Both the position numbers and the translations under genes were made by a program. DNA of 64,000 bases, from assembly GCF_002259755.1 (NCBI RefSeq), contig NZ_MWWY01000021.1:90096-154095 (forward strand), in the 5' to 3' direction. The notes beneath the pieces are model-generated. The model made no database searches, was not told the origin of the DNA, and worked only from the letters and a program-made list of their open reading frames with translations. Below, in pieces: positions 8,524 through 17,104 of this stretch. This DNA is from Bifidobacterium hapali. Its GTDB lineage: Bacteria; Actinomycetota; Actinomycetes; Actinomycetales; Bifidobacteriaceae. Position 1 is the first letter of the stretch. Each line of letters opens with the position of its first letter.

Positions 8524-8580
8524 TATAATAGGGTAAAAACCAGTGAAAAGGCAAGCAGCCGACACCAAAGGTAGACGCAC

Positions 8581-9225
8581 ATGGCACGCAACGCACATCC
8601 CGAGGTAACCGAGCGACGTATCCTTGACGCCGCTCAAGGGATTTTTTTTACCAAGGGGTATGAAAACACCTCAATACAAGATATTGTCGATCAACTCGGT
8701 GACCTGTCGAAAGGTGCGATTTATCACCATTTCAAGTCAAAAAAGGCCATTCTTGACCGACTCACCGAGAATGATTGGCAAGCAGCCAACGCCAAATATG
8801 CCGACATCGCAGCTCGCACCGATATCAATGGGCTAGCAAAATTGCGGCTCATGATTCAAGAGTCGATTGGTAATGAACAACATAATAAACTTAACCAAGT
8901 GTCAATTTCGTTTCTTGACGATCCACAAACATTGGCGTCTAACTTGCGATTTTGGGCCACCGAACTGCCTAAGCGCTGGCAACCATTTATTGAGGAAGGC
9001 GTGCGTGACGGATCTATACCGACCGCATATCCACGCGAAGCAGCAGAACTTATCTCATTATTGTCAAATTATTGGCTACTGACCCATTTTTACCCCGCCA
9101 CAAGAAGCGAATTACGTCATCGCGTGACCTGCCTCGCTACCATGCTCACCGCTATCGGTGTACCCGTGTTCAATGACGAGCTGATTGATCTCACCGTCAG
9201 TTTCTATATGTCATACAACGCCTGA
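8581..9225 (+). CDS. TetR-family repressor of the adjacent MFS pump
   Basis: A 214-residue TetR regulator with a well-conserved N-terminal helix-turn-helix (TSIQDIVDQLGDLSKGAIYH, about residues 30-49) and a longer C-terminal domain of the kind that binds hydrophobic ligands. Identical CATACCG-N5-CGGTATG dyads lie before this gene and before the MFS gene downstream, which supports autorepression plus control of efflux. This is the common arrangement of drug-responsive TetR/MFS pairs. The inducer cannot be read from the sequence. Confidence 0.92.
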   Translation: MARNAHPEVTERRILDAAQGIFFTKGYENTSIQDIVDQLGDLSKGAIYHHFKSKKAILDRLTENDWQAANAKYADIAARTDINGLAKLRLMIQESIGNEQHNKLNQVSISFLDDPQTLASNLRFWATELPKRWQPFIEEGVRDGSIPTAYPREAAELISLLSNYWLLTHFYPATRSELRHRVTCLATMLTAIGVPVFNDELIDLTVSFYMSYNA

Positions 9226-9291
9226 CCCCAACCATTAGCCATTGGCGTTGCCCAGCCGTATCCGCATCATCAGGTCATCTTTCACGATAAT

Positions 9292-9316
9292 TTACATACC
9301 GGTGGTCGGTATGTAA
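9292..9316. promoter_or_regulatory. Operator TTACATACCG-N5-CGGTATGTAA before the MFS gene
   Basis: A 25-bp dyad with 10-bp perfect arms, ending 24 bases before the MFS start codon and just before its ribosome site (AAGGAG). It matches the dyad at 8505-8523, indicating shared control by the upstream TetR. Confidence 0.8.
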
Positions 9317-9340
9317 TCTAAGGAGACTAAGGAATCAATC

Positions 9341-10576
9341 ATGACCAAAACCCCACTCGTTTCCCGCGACTTTATCCTGCTCGTAACCGGTCAAGGCATC
9401 TCATTATTCGGCAATATGATGTTGCGTTTCGCCATGTCCATGTGGGTGCTCGACGAAACCGGCTCAGCCACCGTCTTCGCATCAATCCTCGCCGTGTCTA
9501 TCGTCCCAACCATCATTCTTTCTCCATTCGGCGGCGTCCTCGCTGACCGCATAAATCGCCGCACGATCATGGTTGCGCTCGACGCGTTGTCAGCCGTGCT
9601 CATTCTCGCCAGCGCACTTATATTCGTTGCTATCGGCTTTAATATTGTCGCCATCGCAACGATGCAAGTACTGCTCGCTGTCCTCGGCGCGTTTGAGACG
9701 CCAACCGTCCAAGCAGCACTCCCCCAGATGTTTCGCAGCTACGGCCAGTCAACCATGCGGCAAGCGATGGCCGTCGTCAATCAAGTACAGCAGCTCAGCT
9801 CCTTGCTCCCAAGTTTTCTCGGCGGCGTACTGTACGCAATGGTTGGCATTCGGCCGATGATGATCATCACCATTATCTGTTTCGCATTGGCCGCAACACT
9901 CGAATGTTTCATCCGACTCGCTGCGCCTGATCGAGGAACTGACACGCTGCCGGCACCGCTCGAAGATCTCAAAGCCGGTGTGCGATTCCTTGTCGCTGAT
10001 CGACCGGCGCTACTGCGGCTGCTCGCGCTCGTTTCCGTGTTGAACTTTCTCGGCACCGGTTACTCGGCGGTTGGTTTCCCATATACGGTTCGCACCACAC
10101 TCGGTTTCAACGCGACCGTGTACGGCATATCTGACGGACTCATCGGCATTGCCGGCATCGTAGGCGCGTTTTTGGCTGGCTTAGTCGCCGCCAAACTTAC
10201 CATGCGTCATTTTCCGCTGACGTTATTGGTATTTTCGCTGACATTAATACCGCAAATCGTAGTATTTATACTGCCAGCAGACGCATGGACGAGACTTATT
10301 GTGCTCGTGATATTCACTTGCTGCACGATGATTGCGAGTTGTTTTGCTAATCTCATTGCGATTCCGACGATTCAAATGAGCACGCCGGAGGCGATGACCG
10401 GCAAAGTAATGTCAATAACCGCCGCACTCAGCATGTGTGCCACGCCGGTAGGGCAAATGGCATACGGATGGGCGTACGACCGCTTCTCCGTGAGTGTTAT
10501 ATTGATCGCCACGACGCTTGGCATCGCGGCCCTCACCGTGTTGATGAAGCCTCTCTCCACCCAGTTCGACGCCTAA
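9341..10576 (+). CDS. MFS transporter, probable drug efflux
   Basis: A 411-residue major facilitator with about twelve membrane helices. The loop between helices 2 and 3 carries the MFS motif A pattern (GGVLADRINRRTIM). The overall arrangement resembles the EntS-type/MFS_3 group of exporters with a lone partner regulator. It has its own ribosome site (AAGGAG) and a dyad operator immediately upstream, so it is likely induced when the neighbouring TetR binds a ligand. The substrate is unknown. A perfect 71-bp palindrome lies right after the stop. Confidence 0.9.
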   Translation: MTKTPLVSRDFILLVTGQGISLFGNMMLRFAMSMWVLDETGSATVFASILAVSIVPTIILSPFGGVLADRINRRTIMVALDALSAVLILASALIFVAIGFNIVAIATMQVLLAVLGAFETPTVQAALPQMFRSYGQSTMRQAMAVVNQVQQLSSLLPSFLGGVLYAMVGIRPMMIITIICFALAATLECFIRLAAPDRGTDTLPAPLEDLKAGVRFLVADRPALLRLLALVSVLNFLGTGYSAVGFPYTVRTTLGFNATVYGISDGLIGIAGIVGAFLAGLVAAKLTMRHFPLTLLVFSLTLIPQIVVFILPADAWTRLIVLVIFTCCTMIASCFANLIAIPTIQMSTPEAMTGKVMSITAALSMCATPVGQMAYGWAYDRFSVSVILIATTLGIAALTVLMKPLSTQFDA

Positions 10577-10584
10577 CCTCTGTG

Positions 10585-10655
10585 TAGCGATGTGCGTGGC
10601 GGAAAATGCTCACTGAGCAGTGCTCAGTGAGCATTTTCCGCCACGCACATCGCTA
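10585..10655. repeat. 71-bp perfect palindrome (GTGGCRGAAAAYGCTCAC family)
   Basis: Two perfect 35-bp arms around one central G, between the convergent ends of the MFS gene and murA. It is the most perfect member of a family of about twelve palindromes in this window. It probably acts as a bidirectional terminator, though it lacks a clear U-run. Confidence 0.85.
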
Positions 10656-10689
10656 CTGTCCTGACAACAAAGGGAGCCGCACTCAGCAA

Positions 10690-12018
10690 TCAGTCGAAAT
10701 CAGCGCCGAGAGCCGCGAGCTTGCCGCGGAAGTCAGCGTATCCACGGTCAATGAGCGAAATACCTTGCACGTTCGACGGGCCCTTCGCCGCGAGCGCCGC
10801 GATCAAATGTGAGAATCCGCCGCGCAAATCTGGCACGTCAATATCGCGGCCAGTCAGCGGCGTCGGTCCGAAAATCACCGCCGAATGCTTGTAGTTGCGC
10901 TGCTGGAAGCGGCACGGCAGCGATCCCAAGCATTCGCGATACAGCTGAATCGTCGCACCCATCTGTACGAGTGGCTTGGTAAAGCCGAACCGGTTCTCAT
11001 ACACGGTTTCGTGCACAATCGACAAGCCGTTCGCCTGCGTCAAGGCCACCACGAGCGGCTGTTGCCAGTCGGTCATAAAGCCTGGGTGCACGTCCGTTTC
11101 GATCGCAACCGGATGCAAGTCCCCACCCGGATGCCAGAAACGAATACCCTTATCAGTCACATCAAATTCGCCGCCAACCTTGCGGAACACGTTCAAGAAC
11201 GTCATCATTTCCGGCTGAGTCGCGCCCTTGACGAAAATATCACCGTGCGTAGCGAGCGCTGCAGACGCCCACGAAGCCGCCTCAATACGATCGGTGAGCG
11301 AGGTATGTGTGAATCCCTTCAGCTCCTTAACACCTTCGATACGGAACGTACGGTCCACATCCACGGAAATAATCGCACCCATCTTCTGTAGCACGGCGAC
11401 CAAATCCATGATTTCCGGCTCAATTGCCGCACCAGACAGCTCAGTCTTACCCTCAGCGAGCACTGCGGCGAGCAGCGTCTGCTCAGTCGCGCCGACAGAC
11501 GGGTACGGCAGGTGGATTTTCGCACCGTGCAGACCGTCAGGAGCGGAAATGTGGATGCCGTCTTTGTGTTCCTTGTCAACGGTGGCACCAAGCTTGCGCA
11601 AGGTCTCCAAATGGAAGTCAATTGGCCGACCGCCAATATTGCAGCCACCGAGCGCAGGAATAAACGCTTCCCCAAGACGGTGGACAAGCGGACCGGAGAA
11701 CAGAATCGGAATACGCGACGAACCAGACAGCGTGTCTACGTCGGCAACGTCGGCAAGCTGAACGTGGCTCGCGTCGATAGTGACGATACCGTTCGCACCA
11801 TCCACGTCAACAGTCACGCCGTGCAAGCGCAACAGATCAGATACAACATGTACATCGCGAATTTCTGGCACGTTTTTCAGTACCGACTTGCCCGGGGCCA
11901 GCAACGCGGCAACCATAGCCTTGCTGACGAAGTTTTTCGCTCCGCGCACTTTAATTGTGCCGTTGAGAGGCTTACCGCCTTCGACGTGCAGGACATCTTC
12001 TTGCTGATCCTTGACCAC
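10690..12018 (-). CDS. murA: UDP-N-acetylglucosamine 1-carboxyvinyltransferase
   Basis: Transfers enolpyruvate from PEP to UDP-GlcNAc, the first committed step of peptidoglycan synthesis. The enolpyruvyl-transferase fold is complete, with the substrate-binding KVRGAKNF near the N-terminus and the fosfomycin-reactive cysteine in GGCNIGGRP. Start placed at a GTG (12016-12018) behind AAAGAGG, giving 442 residues; the frame is open further, to an ATG at 12093 and beyond, which would add an N-terminal extension without homology to the family core (E. coli MurA has 419). A single-gene unit between the 71-bp palindrome and the mntP leader. Confidence 0.93.
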   Translation of the reverse strand: MVKDQQEDVLHVEGGKPLNGTIKVRGAKNFVSKAMVAALLAPGKSVLKNVPEIRDVHVVSDLLRLHGVTVDVDGANGIVTIDASHVQLADVADVDTLSGSSRIPILFSGPLVHRLGEAFIPALGGCNIGGRPIDFHLETLRKLGATVDKEHKDGIHISAPDGLHGAKIHLPYPSVGATEQTLLAAVLAEGKTELSGAAIEPEIMDLVAVLQKMGAIISVDVDRTFRIEGVKELKGFTHTSLTDRIEAASWASAALATHGDIFVKGATQPEMMTFLNVFRKVGGEFDVTDKGIRFWHPGGDLHPVAIETDVHPGFMTDWQQPLVVALTQANGLSIVHETVYENRFGFTKPLVQMGATIQLYRECLGSLPCRFQQRNYKHSAVIFGPTPLTGRDIDVPDLRGGFSHLIAALAAKGPSNVQGISLIDRGYADFRGKLAALGADFD

Positions 12019-12149
12019 GCTGACCTCTTTCGCTGCTCGCTCGTGCTCGATCGTTATCTGTTTCGCGGGAGCGCTTATACCACGCATCCGCATGACTAAC
12101 CAACAGTTTGCCACAAGGTGTGTGCGCACCGTGTGAAAGATGCTGGCAG

Positions 12150-12331
12150 CGAAGTGGTATACTGGCTTCTCGTAATTGACGACATGCGAACAGCATTCGC
12201 TTCGGATTCAAAGCCCGGCGCCTTGCCCGGCAGTTCAATGTCGGTGCCCCTAGGCGTAGGCGGATTCACCGAAATCCCGTCGAGGCCCATCCCGTGGGGA
12301 GACCGGCGGGATGAACCTTGTTTGACTAGCT
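12150..12331 (+). promoter_or_regulatory. Promoter and structured leader of mntP (possible manganese riboswitch)
   Basis: A -10-like TATACT at about 12159-12164 is followed by a GC-rich leader of about 160 bases with several nested inverted repeats, for example CATCCCG/CGGGATG at 12288-12313 enclosing TGGGGAGACCGG. mntP is a known target of the yybP-ykoY manganese riboswitch in other bacteria. I see a GAGACC segment but not the complete consensus (no clear GGGGAGUA loop followed by the CAAGACC loop), so the family assignment is tentative. Confidence 0.4.
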
Positions 12332-12891
12332 ATGTTACAGACGTTACTCATTGCTATTTCCGTATCTATGGACGCGTTTGCTGTTTCGATCGGCAAAGGT
12401 TTGACCGTGCATCGTTTGCGCGGCGTGGACGCGCTTAAAACGGCACTGTGGTTTGGTGGATTTCAGGCGTTATTCCCGCTACTTGGCTATTTTTTGCAAC
12501 AACGTTCGCAAGTTATGTGACGGCGATTGATCACTGGATTATCTTCGCTCTGCTTGCGTTTATCGGCGGCAACATGATTCGTGAGGCGTCTGAGGAAGAA
12601 GAAGAGAACGAGAAGGAGACGGCCGAGTTTGACTGGCGACACATGTTACCGTTGGCTGTAGCGTGCAGTATTGATGCGTTTGCCGTAGGCGTGAGCTTTG
12701 CGTTTATGAAGGTTAACGTGTGGTCGTCGGTACTGACGATTGGCGTGACGACTGGTGCGTTTTCGGCTGCGGGATTGTATATTGGACGCGCGTTCGGCTC
12801 GCGTTGGCAGCAGCCAGCGCAGATTACCGGTGGCGTGGTTCTGATTCTGATTGGTTTGAAAGTCCTACTCGAACACCTCGGCGTGCTGTGA
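12332..12891 (+). pseudogene. mntP: Manganese efflux pump MntP, interrupted by a one-base frameshift
   Basis: MntP is a small six-helix membrane pump that exports Mn2+. The first frame (from ATG 12332) gives SMDAFAVSIGKGLT and FGGFQALFPLLGY, then runs into a stop at 12518-12520. The second frame continues the protein from TTFASYVTAIDHW through the second conserved SIDAFAVGVSFA repeat to the stop at 12891. The break is at a run of six T (12490-12495); a seventh T restores one frame of 187 residues, normal for MntP. This may be a real null mutation, slippage at a homopolymer, or a sequencing error. No good ribosome site is visible before the first ATG. Confidence 0.85.
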
Positions 12892-12930
12892 TGTGTGGTG
12901 TGGCACCCCTTGCACGATGAGCTGTCTTGC

Positions 12931-12952
12931 GGCTCCCCTTGTCAGGGGAGCC
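12931..12952. terminator. GGCTCCCC hairpin between mntP and the next gene
   Basis: GGCTCCCC/GGGGAGCC hairpin with a short loop, between the convergent ends of mntP and the membrane-protein gene. Probably a bidirectional terminator of the intergenic repeat family. Confidence 0.65.
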
Positions 12953-12992
12953 ATGAAAACACCAATTCAGCTACACTGCGCCGCCCGTGAAT

Positions 12993-13742
12993 CTAGTGAA
13001 TCATTATGGATAGCAGGCCAGCCACTGGAACAAGTGCGCCTGCGAACATCGTCGGCAACACGATAATGCCGATCCACGGTGCGCGTGCATGCTCGTCAGG
13101 GTCAGCTTCAGCCACCCACCAACGGCTCGCCACAAGTAACGCTAGCGTGAGTAACATCACCACAGCCGCCGATACAATCATCACAATATTATTGCCACCC
13201 TCATCGGGTAACGCCATATAATCCGGCACAAAATACCAGCCGCTTACCGCAATCATCGACACGCCTTCAAGCACGGTATGTGAAAGGCTACGAATCAAAT
13301 GCGAACGTTCAGCGCGCGCCATTTGCCGCACAAACGCAGCGACAATGAGCACAACCAACAGTCCACCAACAGACGCGAGCCATGCGGCCATACGCGTCCA
13401 CACTGGCATGGTAATCGGACACGGGTGCGCTTGCGTGCATGCGATCACACCGAACAGGAATGCTGCTAGCTGCCTCGTATTGGCAACCAGTAGCGCCACC
13501 ACACCAGCAACCGCAGCAATCACATGACCGGCCATGCCGTCGCGCAATGGCGAGCAGATGACAAACAATGTCATCAACGCGACAATAACCACATTCATAC
13601 CAGTCACGCCGGCACCACCAAACGCGAGCACGACCGGCACCCCGAGCACAATCAGAGCACACGCCGGCGCGTATCCAGCCTCGAACGGTGCTCCTGCTCC
13701 CTTATTCGTTGGCGCCGATATCATCCCGTTCTGCTCGTCCAT
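12993..13742 (-). CDS. Polytopic membrane protein, function unknown
   Basis: A 249-residue protein with about seven hydrophobic helices and little soluble domain. Start chosen at the ATG behind AGGAGT; an upstream start would add nine residues. There are charged loops (RQMARAERSHLIRS; a loop rich in Asp/Glu/His near residue 215) but no transporter or enzyme motif that I recognise. It lies alone, divergent from glnR. Nothing in the context points to a role. Confidence 0.75.
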   Translation of the reverse strand: MDEQNGMISAPTNKGAGAPFEAGYAPACALIVLGVPVVLAFGGAGVTGMNVVIVALMTLFVICSPLRDGMAGHVIAAVAGVVALLVANTRQLAAFLFGVIACTQAHPCPITMPVWTRMAAWLASVGGLLVVLIVAAFVRQMARAERSHLIRSLSHTVLEGVSMIAVSGWYFVPDYMALPDEGGNNIVMIVSAAVVMLLTLALLVASRWWVAEADPDEHARAPWIGIIVLPTMFAGALVPVAGLLSIMIH

Positions 13743-13950
13743 CCCATACTCCTGACGTTCACGGTACACTACGAGTGTTGTTCTCCATTAATCCTACGTC
13801 CTCTCGAGCCCGTATCAATCCCATTCATCGAGCAGTCAACATAATGTGTCCATATTGTGCGCGTACAATAAGGCGACATCATAAAAAGTCGTTACGATAC
13901 CCGGTAACAGCCGTGGTTAAGGCCTATACAGCCTATACAAAAGGGGGCGA

Positions 13951-14724
13951 ATGGTGACGGATCTTACGCTCATGACGTTTGCGGCCGATCCCGCGACCGT
14001 ATTGCCGTCTCTCGCCCTACTGTCGCACCGCGTGCGCGTGCTACCGATGGACGCCGCAAGTCTAGTGAAGATGCCAGAGAACACGATTCTGTTTCTTGAT
14101 GCGCGCGATGATCTAGCGACTGCGAAGACGTTGTGCCGCCTGATTCACGCATCTGGCTTGTCTACACCGATTGTGCTGGTACTCACTGAGGGCGGATTCA
14201 CCGTGGTGAATTCGACGTGGGGTATCGCTGACGTGGTGGTGTCTTCTGCTTCTCCTGCTGAAGTGGAAGGCCGTCTGCGACTCGTTTCGGAACGCGGTAA
14301 CTCGCCTCTTGGCACGGGTACGATTGGCGGTGGCGCGGCTGGCAGCGAGCCGGGCACTGTGAACGCTGATGGTCAGATTCGTTCCGGCGATTTGGTGGTT
14401 GATACGAACGGATATACCGCTTCTCTGCACGGTCACCCGATTGATCTGGCGTATAAAGAGTTTGAGCTACTCAAGTATCTTGTGCAACATCCTGGCCGTG
14501 TGTTTACGCGCGCACAGCTGCTGCAAGAAGTGTGGGGTTACGACTACTACGGTGGTACGCGCACGGTTGACGTGCATATTCGTCGTCTGCGCGCCAAGCT
14601 CGGTGGTGAGTACGAGCATTTGATTGGCACTGTGCGTAACGTTGGCTACCGTTTTGACCCGCCTGAGGATGAGGCGAACGGCGCTGCTCCGTCTGCTCCG
14701 ATAACCACAGACGTCAAGAATTAA
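13951..14724 (+). CDS. glnR: GlnR-type OmpR-family regulator
   Basis: A 257-residue orphan response regulator. The N-terminal receiver-like domain resembles actinobacterial GlnR (LCRLIHASGLSTP, VLTEGGFTVVNSTWGI) and keeps an Asp at about residue 50 (LFLDARDDL), which in GlnR is thought to be unphosphorylated and structural. The C-terminal winged helix (about residues 150-240; YKEFELLKYLVQHPGR, RTVDVHIRRLRAKLGG) binds DNA. In other actinobacteria GlnR controls nitrogen-assimilation genes. No sensor kinase is adjacent. The ATG follows GGGGGCGA; the promoter region has a tandem 9-bp repeat (GCCTATACA) at 13922-13939. nth begins nine bases after the stop. Confidence 0.85.
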   Translation: MVTDLTLMTFAADPATVLPSLALLSHRVRVLPMDAASLVKMPENTILFLDARDDLATAKTLCRLIHASGLSTPIVLVLTEGGFTVVNSTWGIADVVVSSASPAEVEGRLRLVSERGNSPLGTGTIGGGAAGSEPGTVNADGQIRSGDLVVDTNGYTASLHGHPIDLAYKEFELLKYLVQHPGRVFTRAQLLQEVWGYDYYGGTRTVDVHIRRLRAKLGGEYEHLIGTVRNVGYRFDPPEDEANGAAPSAPITTDVKN

Positions 14725-14733
14725 CCGGTCACG

Positions 14734-15390
14734 ATGCGTGAGTCAAAACAGGCGCGTTTGGAGCGTATGCATGCCGAATATGCGATCCTGTGCCGCGAGT
14801 TCCCGGCTCCGAAATGTGCACTGCATTTTACGAATCCGTTTGAGCTGCTGGTAGCAACAGTATTGAGCGCGCAAACAACCGATAAACGAGTCAATTCGGT
14901 TACTCCTGCCTTGTTTGCATCGTATCCAAATGCGGCGGCGTTAGCGAACGCGAGAGCTGAGGATGTTGAAGATATTATTCGTCCGCTCGGCTTTTTCCGT
15001 TCAAAAACGCAGCATTTGCTTGGGTTGGCTAACGCATTGGACCGCGATTTCGGTGGCGTTGTGCCGCGTACGATGGATGAGTTGACTGGTTTACCCGGCG
15101 TGGGTCGCAAGACTGCGAACGTGGTACTTGGCAATGCGTTTCATATTCCGGGATTTCCGGTGGATACGCATGTGATGCGTGTGACTGGACGACTGCGTTG
15201 GCGTAGCGATTGGCGGATTGCTAAGTCTGATCCGGTGAAGGTCGAGCGTGAGATCTGCGCTTGTTTTCCACCCGAAGAATGGACTGATTTGTCTCATAGA
15301 TTGATACTGCATGGTCGTGCGGTGTGTCATGCGCGCACGCCTGACTGCGCTAACTGTCCACTCAATGAGACATGTCCATCAGCTGGCTGA
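14734..15390 (+). CDS. nth: Endonuclease III
   Basis: Base-excision repair glycosylase and AP lyase for oxidised pyrimidines. The 218-residue protein has the helix-hairpin-helix and catalytic lysine (LPGVGRKTANVVLG, about residues 118-131), the catalytic aspartate in VDTHVMRV, and the C-terminal 4Fe-4S ligands C-X6-C-X2-C-X5-C (CHARTPDCANCPLNETC). All key residues are present. It starts nine bases after glnR and is probably read from the same transcript. Confidence 0.96.
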   Translation: MRESKQARLERMHAEYAILCREFPAPKCALHFTNPFELLVATVLSAQTTDKRVNSVTPALFASYPNAAALANARAEDVEDIIRPLGFFRSKTQHLLGLANALDRDFGGVVPRTMDELTGLPGVGRKTANVVLGNAFHIPGFPVDTHVMRVTGRLRWRSDWRIAKSDPVKVEREICACFPPEEWTDLSHRLILHGRAVCHARTPDCANCPLNETCPSAG

Positions 15391-15494
15391 TACCGCTCGC
15401 GCAGTTTTTTCATGCCGCTTACAGCACGTAAACATCCGTTTGTTAAATAAGATGTTCCCCCGAGACGACAACGCCCCCCGCTAGACTGGGCGGC

Positions 15495-17018
15495 ATGCAT
15501 AAGCAAGGCGGGAATTCCCTACGTTCATGGTTGGTTTTCGTAGCAACAGCAGTCGTACTATCGCTGATCGCATGGTTGGTATGGTCAGCAGTCACAAACC
15601 GCGACGAGTTGCCCCTTATCGGCGGCGATAAACCGTCGTCGTCCGTAACAGTCGGTTTGACTGGCGCTCCAGACTCACTGGACATACGCACAGACGCAAG
15701 TACAGCCATATCACGCGCACTGATCGGCAACGTATACGAGACACTGGTGACACGCGATGAGAACAACGCGCTGCAACCGGGACTTGCGTCAAGCTGGAAG
15801 GTATCAGACGACGGACTGACGTACACGTTCACGCTGTCGTCAGGGCTGACGTTCTCAAACGGTAACGTGCTGGACTCGTCTGATGTTATTTGGTCGCTGC
15901 AGCAGATCGTCAAGAATAAATATCAGGGCGTTACCGATCTCGCTAATTTAAAGTCTGCGGTGAATCCGAACGAAACCACAGTCCAACTCACGTTGAGCAA
16001 GCCTGACCCGCGTTTCTTGCGTGCACTGTCCGGCCGTGCGGGCATTGTGTATGACTCCGAAGCTACGATCGACTATGCGACCGCCGCGCTCGGCTCCGGC
16101 CCGTTTACCGTGAAGCAATTCGATAAGGGTTCTTCGATTACGCTGGAACATAACAGTCGATATCACGGTGACAAAGCTAAGGTCGGTCAGGCAACACTGA
16201 AGTATTACGCGAGCGCGGATGCGTTGACGAAGGCTGCACAGAATGGTGAAGTGCAGCTTGCATTTTCAGATGATGCCACGCTGGCTAATGCGGCAAACGA
16301 CGGTGAGAAGCCGAAAGTGGAGACTGGCATGTCGCGTTCGAAAGTGATGCTTGCGTTCAACAATGCAACCGATTCGATTTTGTCTGATCAGCAGGCTCGT
16401 CGTGCGTTCCGTTTCGGCATTGATGCGAAGGGTATTGCTTCGTCGCAGTCTGATTCGGCAGGTGCGCTCGGTGGTCCGTTTACGCCACTTGACCCGGGTT
16501 ATGAGGATTTAACTGGCATGTTCTCGTATGATCAAGGTCAAGCTAGTAGTATGCTCGCTTACTTCTACCATAATTATTTAGGTACGGTTGATCTGCTTGT
16601 GCCTATGCGATACTCGTCATTGGCGAACACGATCGCTGATCAGTTGCGTGCGATTAGTTTGCCGGTCAATGTTGAGACTCTCGATAGTGAAGAGGCTGTT
16701 ACGCAGCGTATTAACGACGGCAAGTACACGATCGCACTGACGACAACCATTGATGATGGTCCTGTGTATGCGGGTGAGAATGTGTATCACTATCAAAAAG
16801 GTGAAGTTCAGCAGTCGTATGCGAATGTGCTGGCAGCCACGAACGATAACGACTATCAGAACCGGCTCAAAGCGTATGCGAAAACACTCAGCGATGACGC
16901 GCCAAACGACTGGTTGTACACGCGAAAGACGTTCATCGCTGCCGCCAGCGGCGTAAGCGGCTATCCAAAGAACATGACCGACGAGCTTCTTCCGCTCGCC
17001 AAAGTCACCGTTGGCTGA
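15495..17018 (+). CDS. ABC-type solute-binding protein, family 5 (peptide type)
   Basis: A 507-residue extracytoplasmic binding protein of the DppA/OppA family. One N-terminal membrane helix (about residues 12-33) has no lipobox cysteine, so it is probably a membrane-anchored rather than lipidated protein. The family opening pattern is present (VTVGLTGAPDSLDI, then RALIGNVYETLV and GLASSWKVSDDGLTYTF). No permease or ATPase genes are near, so it either serves transporter parts encoded elsewhere or has another role. ffh follows after a short gap. Confidence 0.9.
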   Translation: MHKQGGNSLRSWLVFVATAVVLSLIAWLVWSAVTNRDELPLIGGDKPSSSVTVGLTGAPDSLDIRTDASTAISRALIGNVYETLVTRDENNALQPGLASSWKVSDDGLTYTFTLSSGLTFSNGNVLDSSDVIWSLQQIVKNKYQGVTDLANLKSAVNPNETTVQLTLSKPDPRFLRALSGRAGIVYDSEATIDYATAALGSGPFTVKQFDKGSSITLEHNSRYHGDKAKVGQATLKYYASADALTKAAQNGEVQLAFSDDATLANAANDGEKPKVETGMSRSKVMLAFNNATDSILSDQQARRAFRFGIDAKGIASSQSDSAGALGGPFTPLDPGYEDLTGMFSYDQGQASSMLAYFYHNYLGTVDLLVPMRYSSLANTIADQLRAISLPVNVETLDSEEAVTQRINDGKYTIALTTTIDDGPVYAGENVYHYQKGEVQQSYANVLAATNDNDYQNRLKAYAKTLSDDAPNDWLYTRKTFIAAASGVSGYPKNMTDELLPLAKVTVG

Positions 17019-17104
17019 CGGATAGAGGGAGATTAGCCGTTCCGTTGGTGCGACTACCCTCGCTCACGCCCTTTTCAGGCCCCACGGCTAGACTAGTGCG
17101 CATT

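Noticed and set aside
11512..12099. Open frame opposite murA
   Set aside because: It overlaps murA fully, has no ribosome site and no domain.
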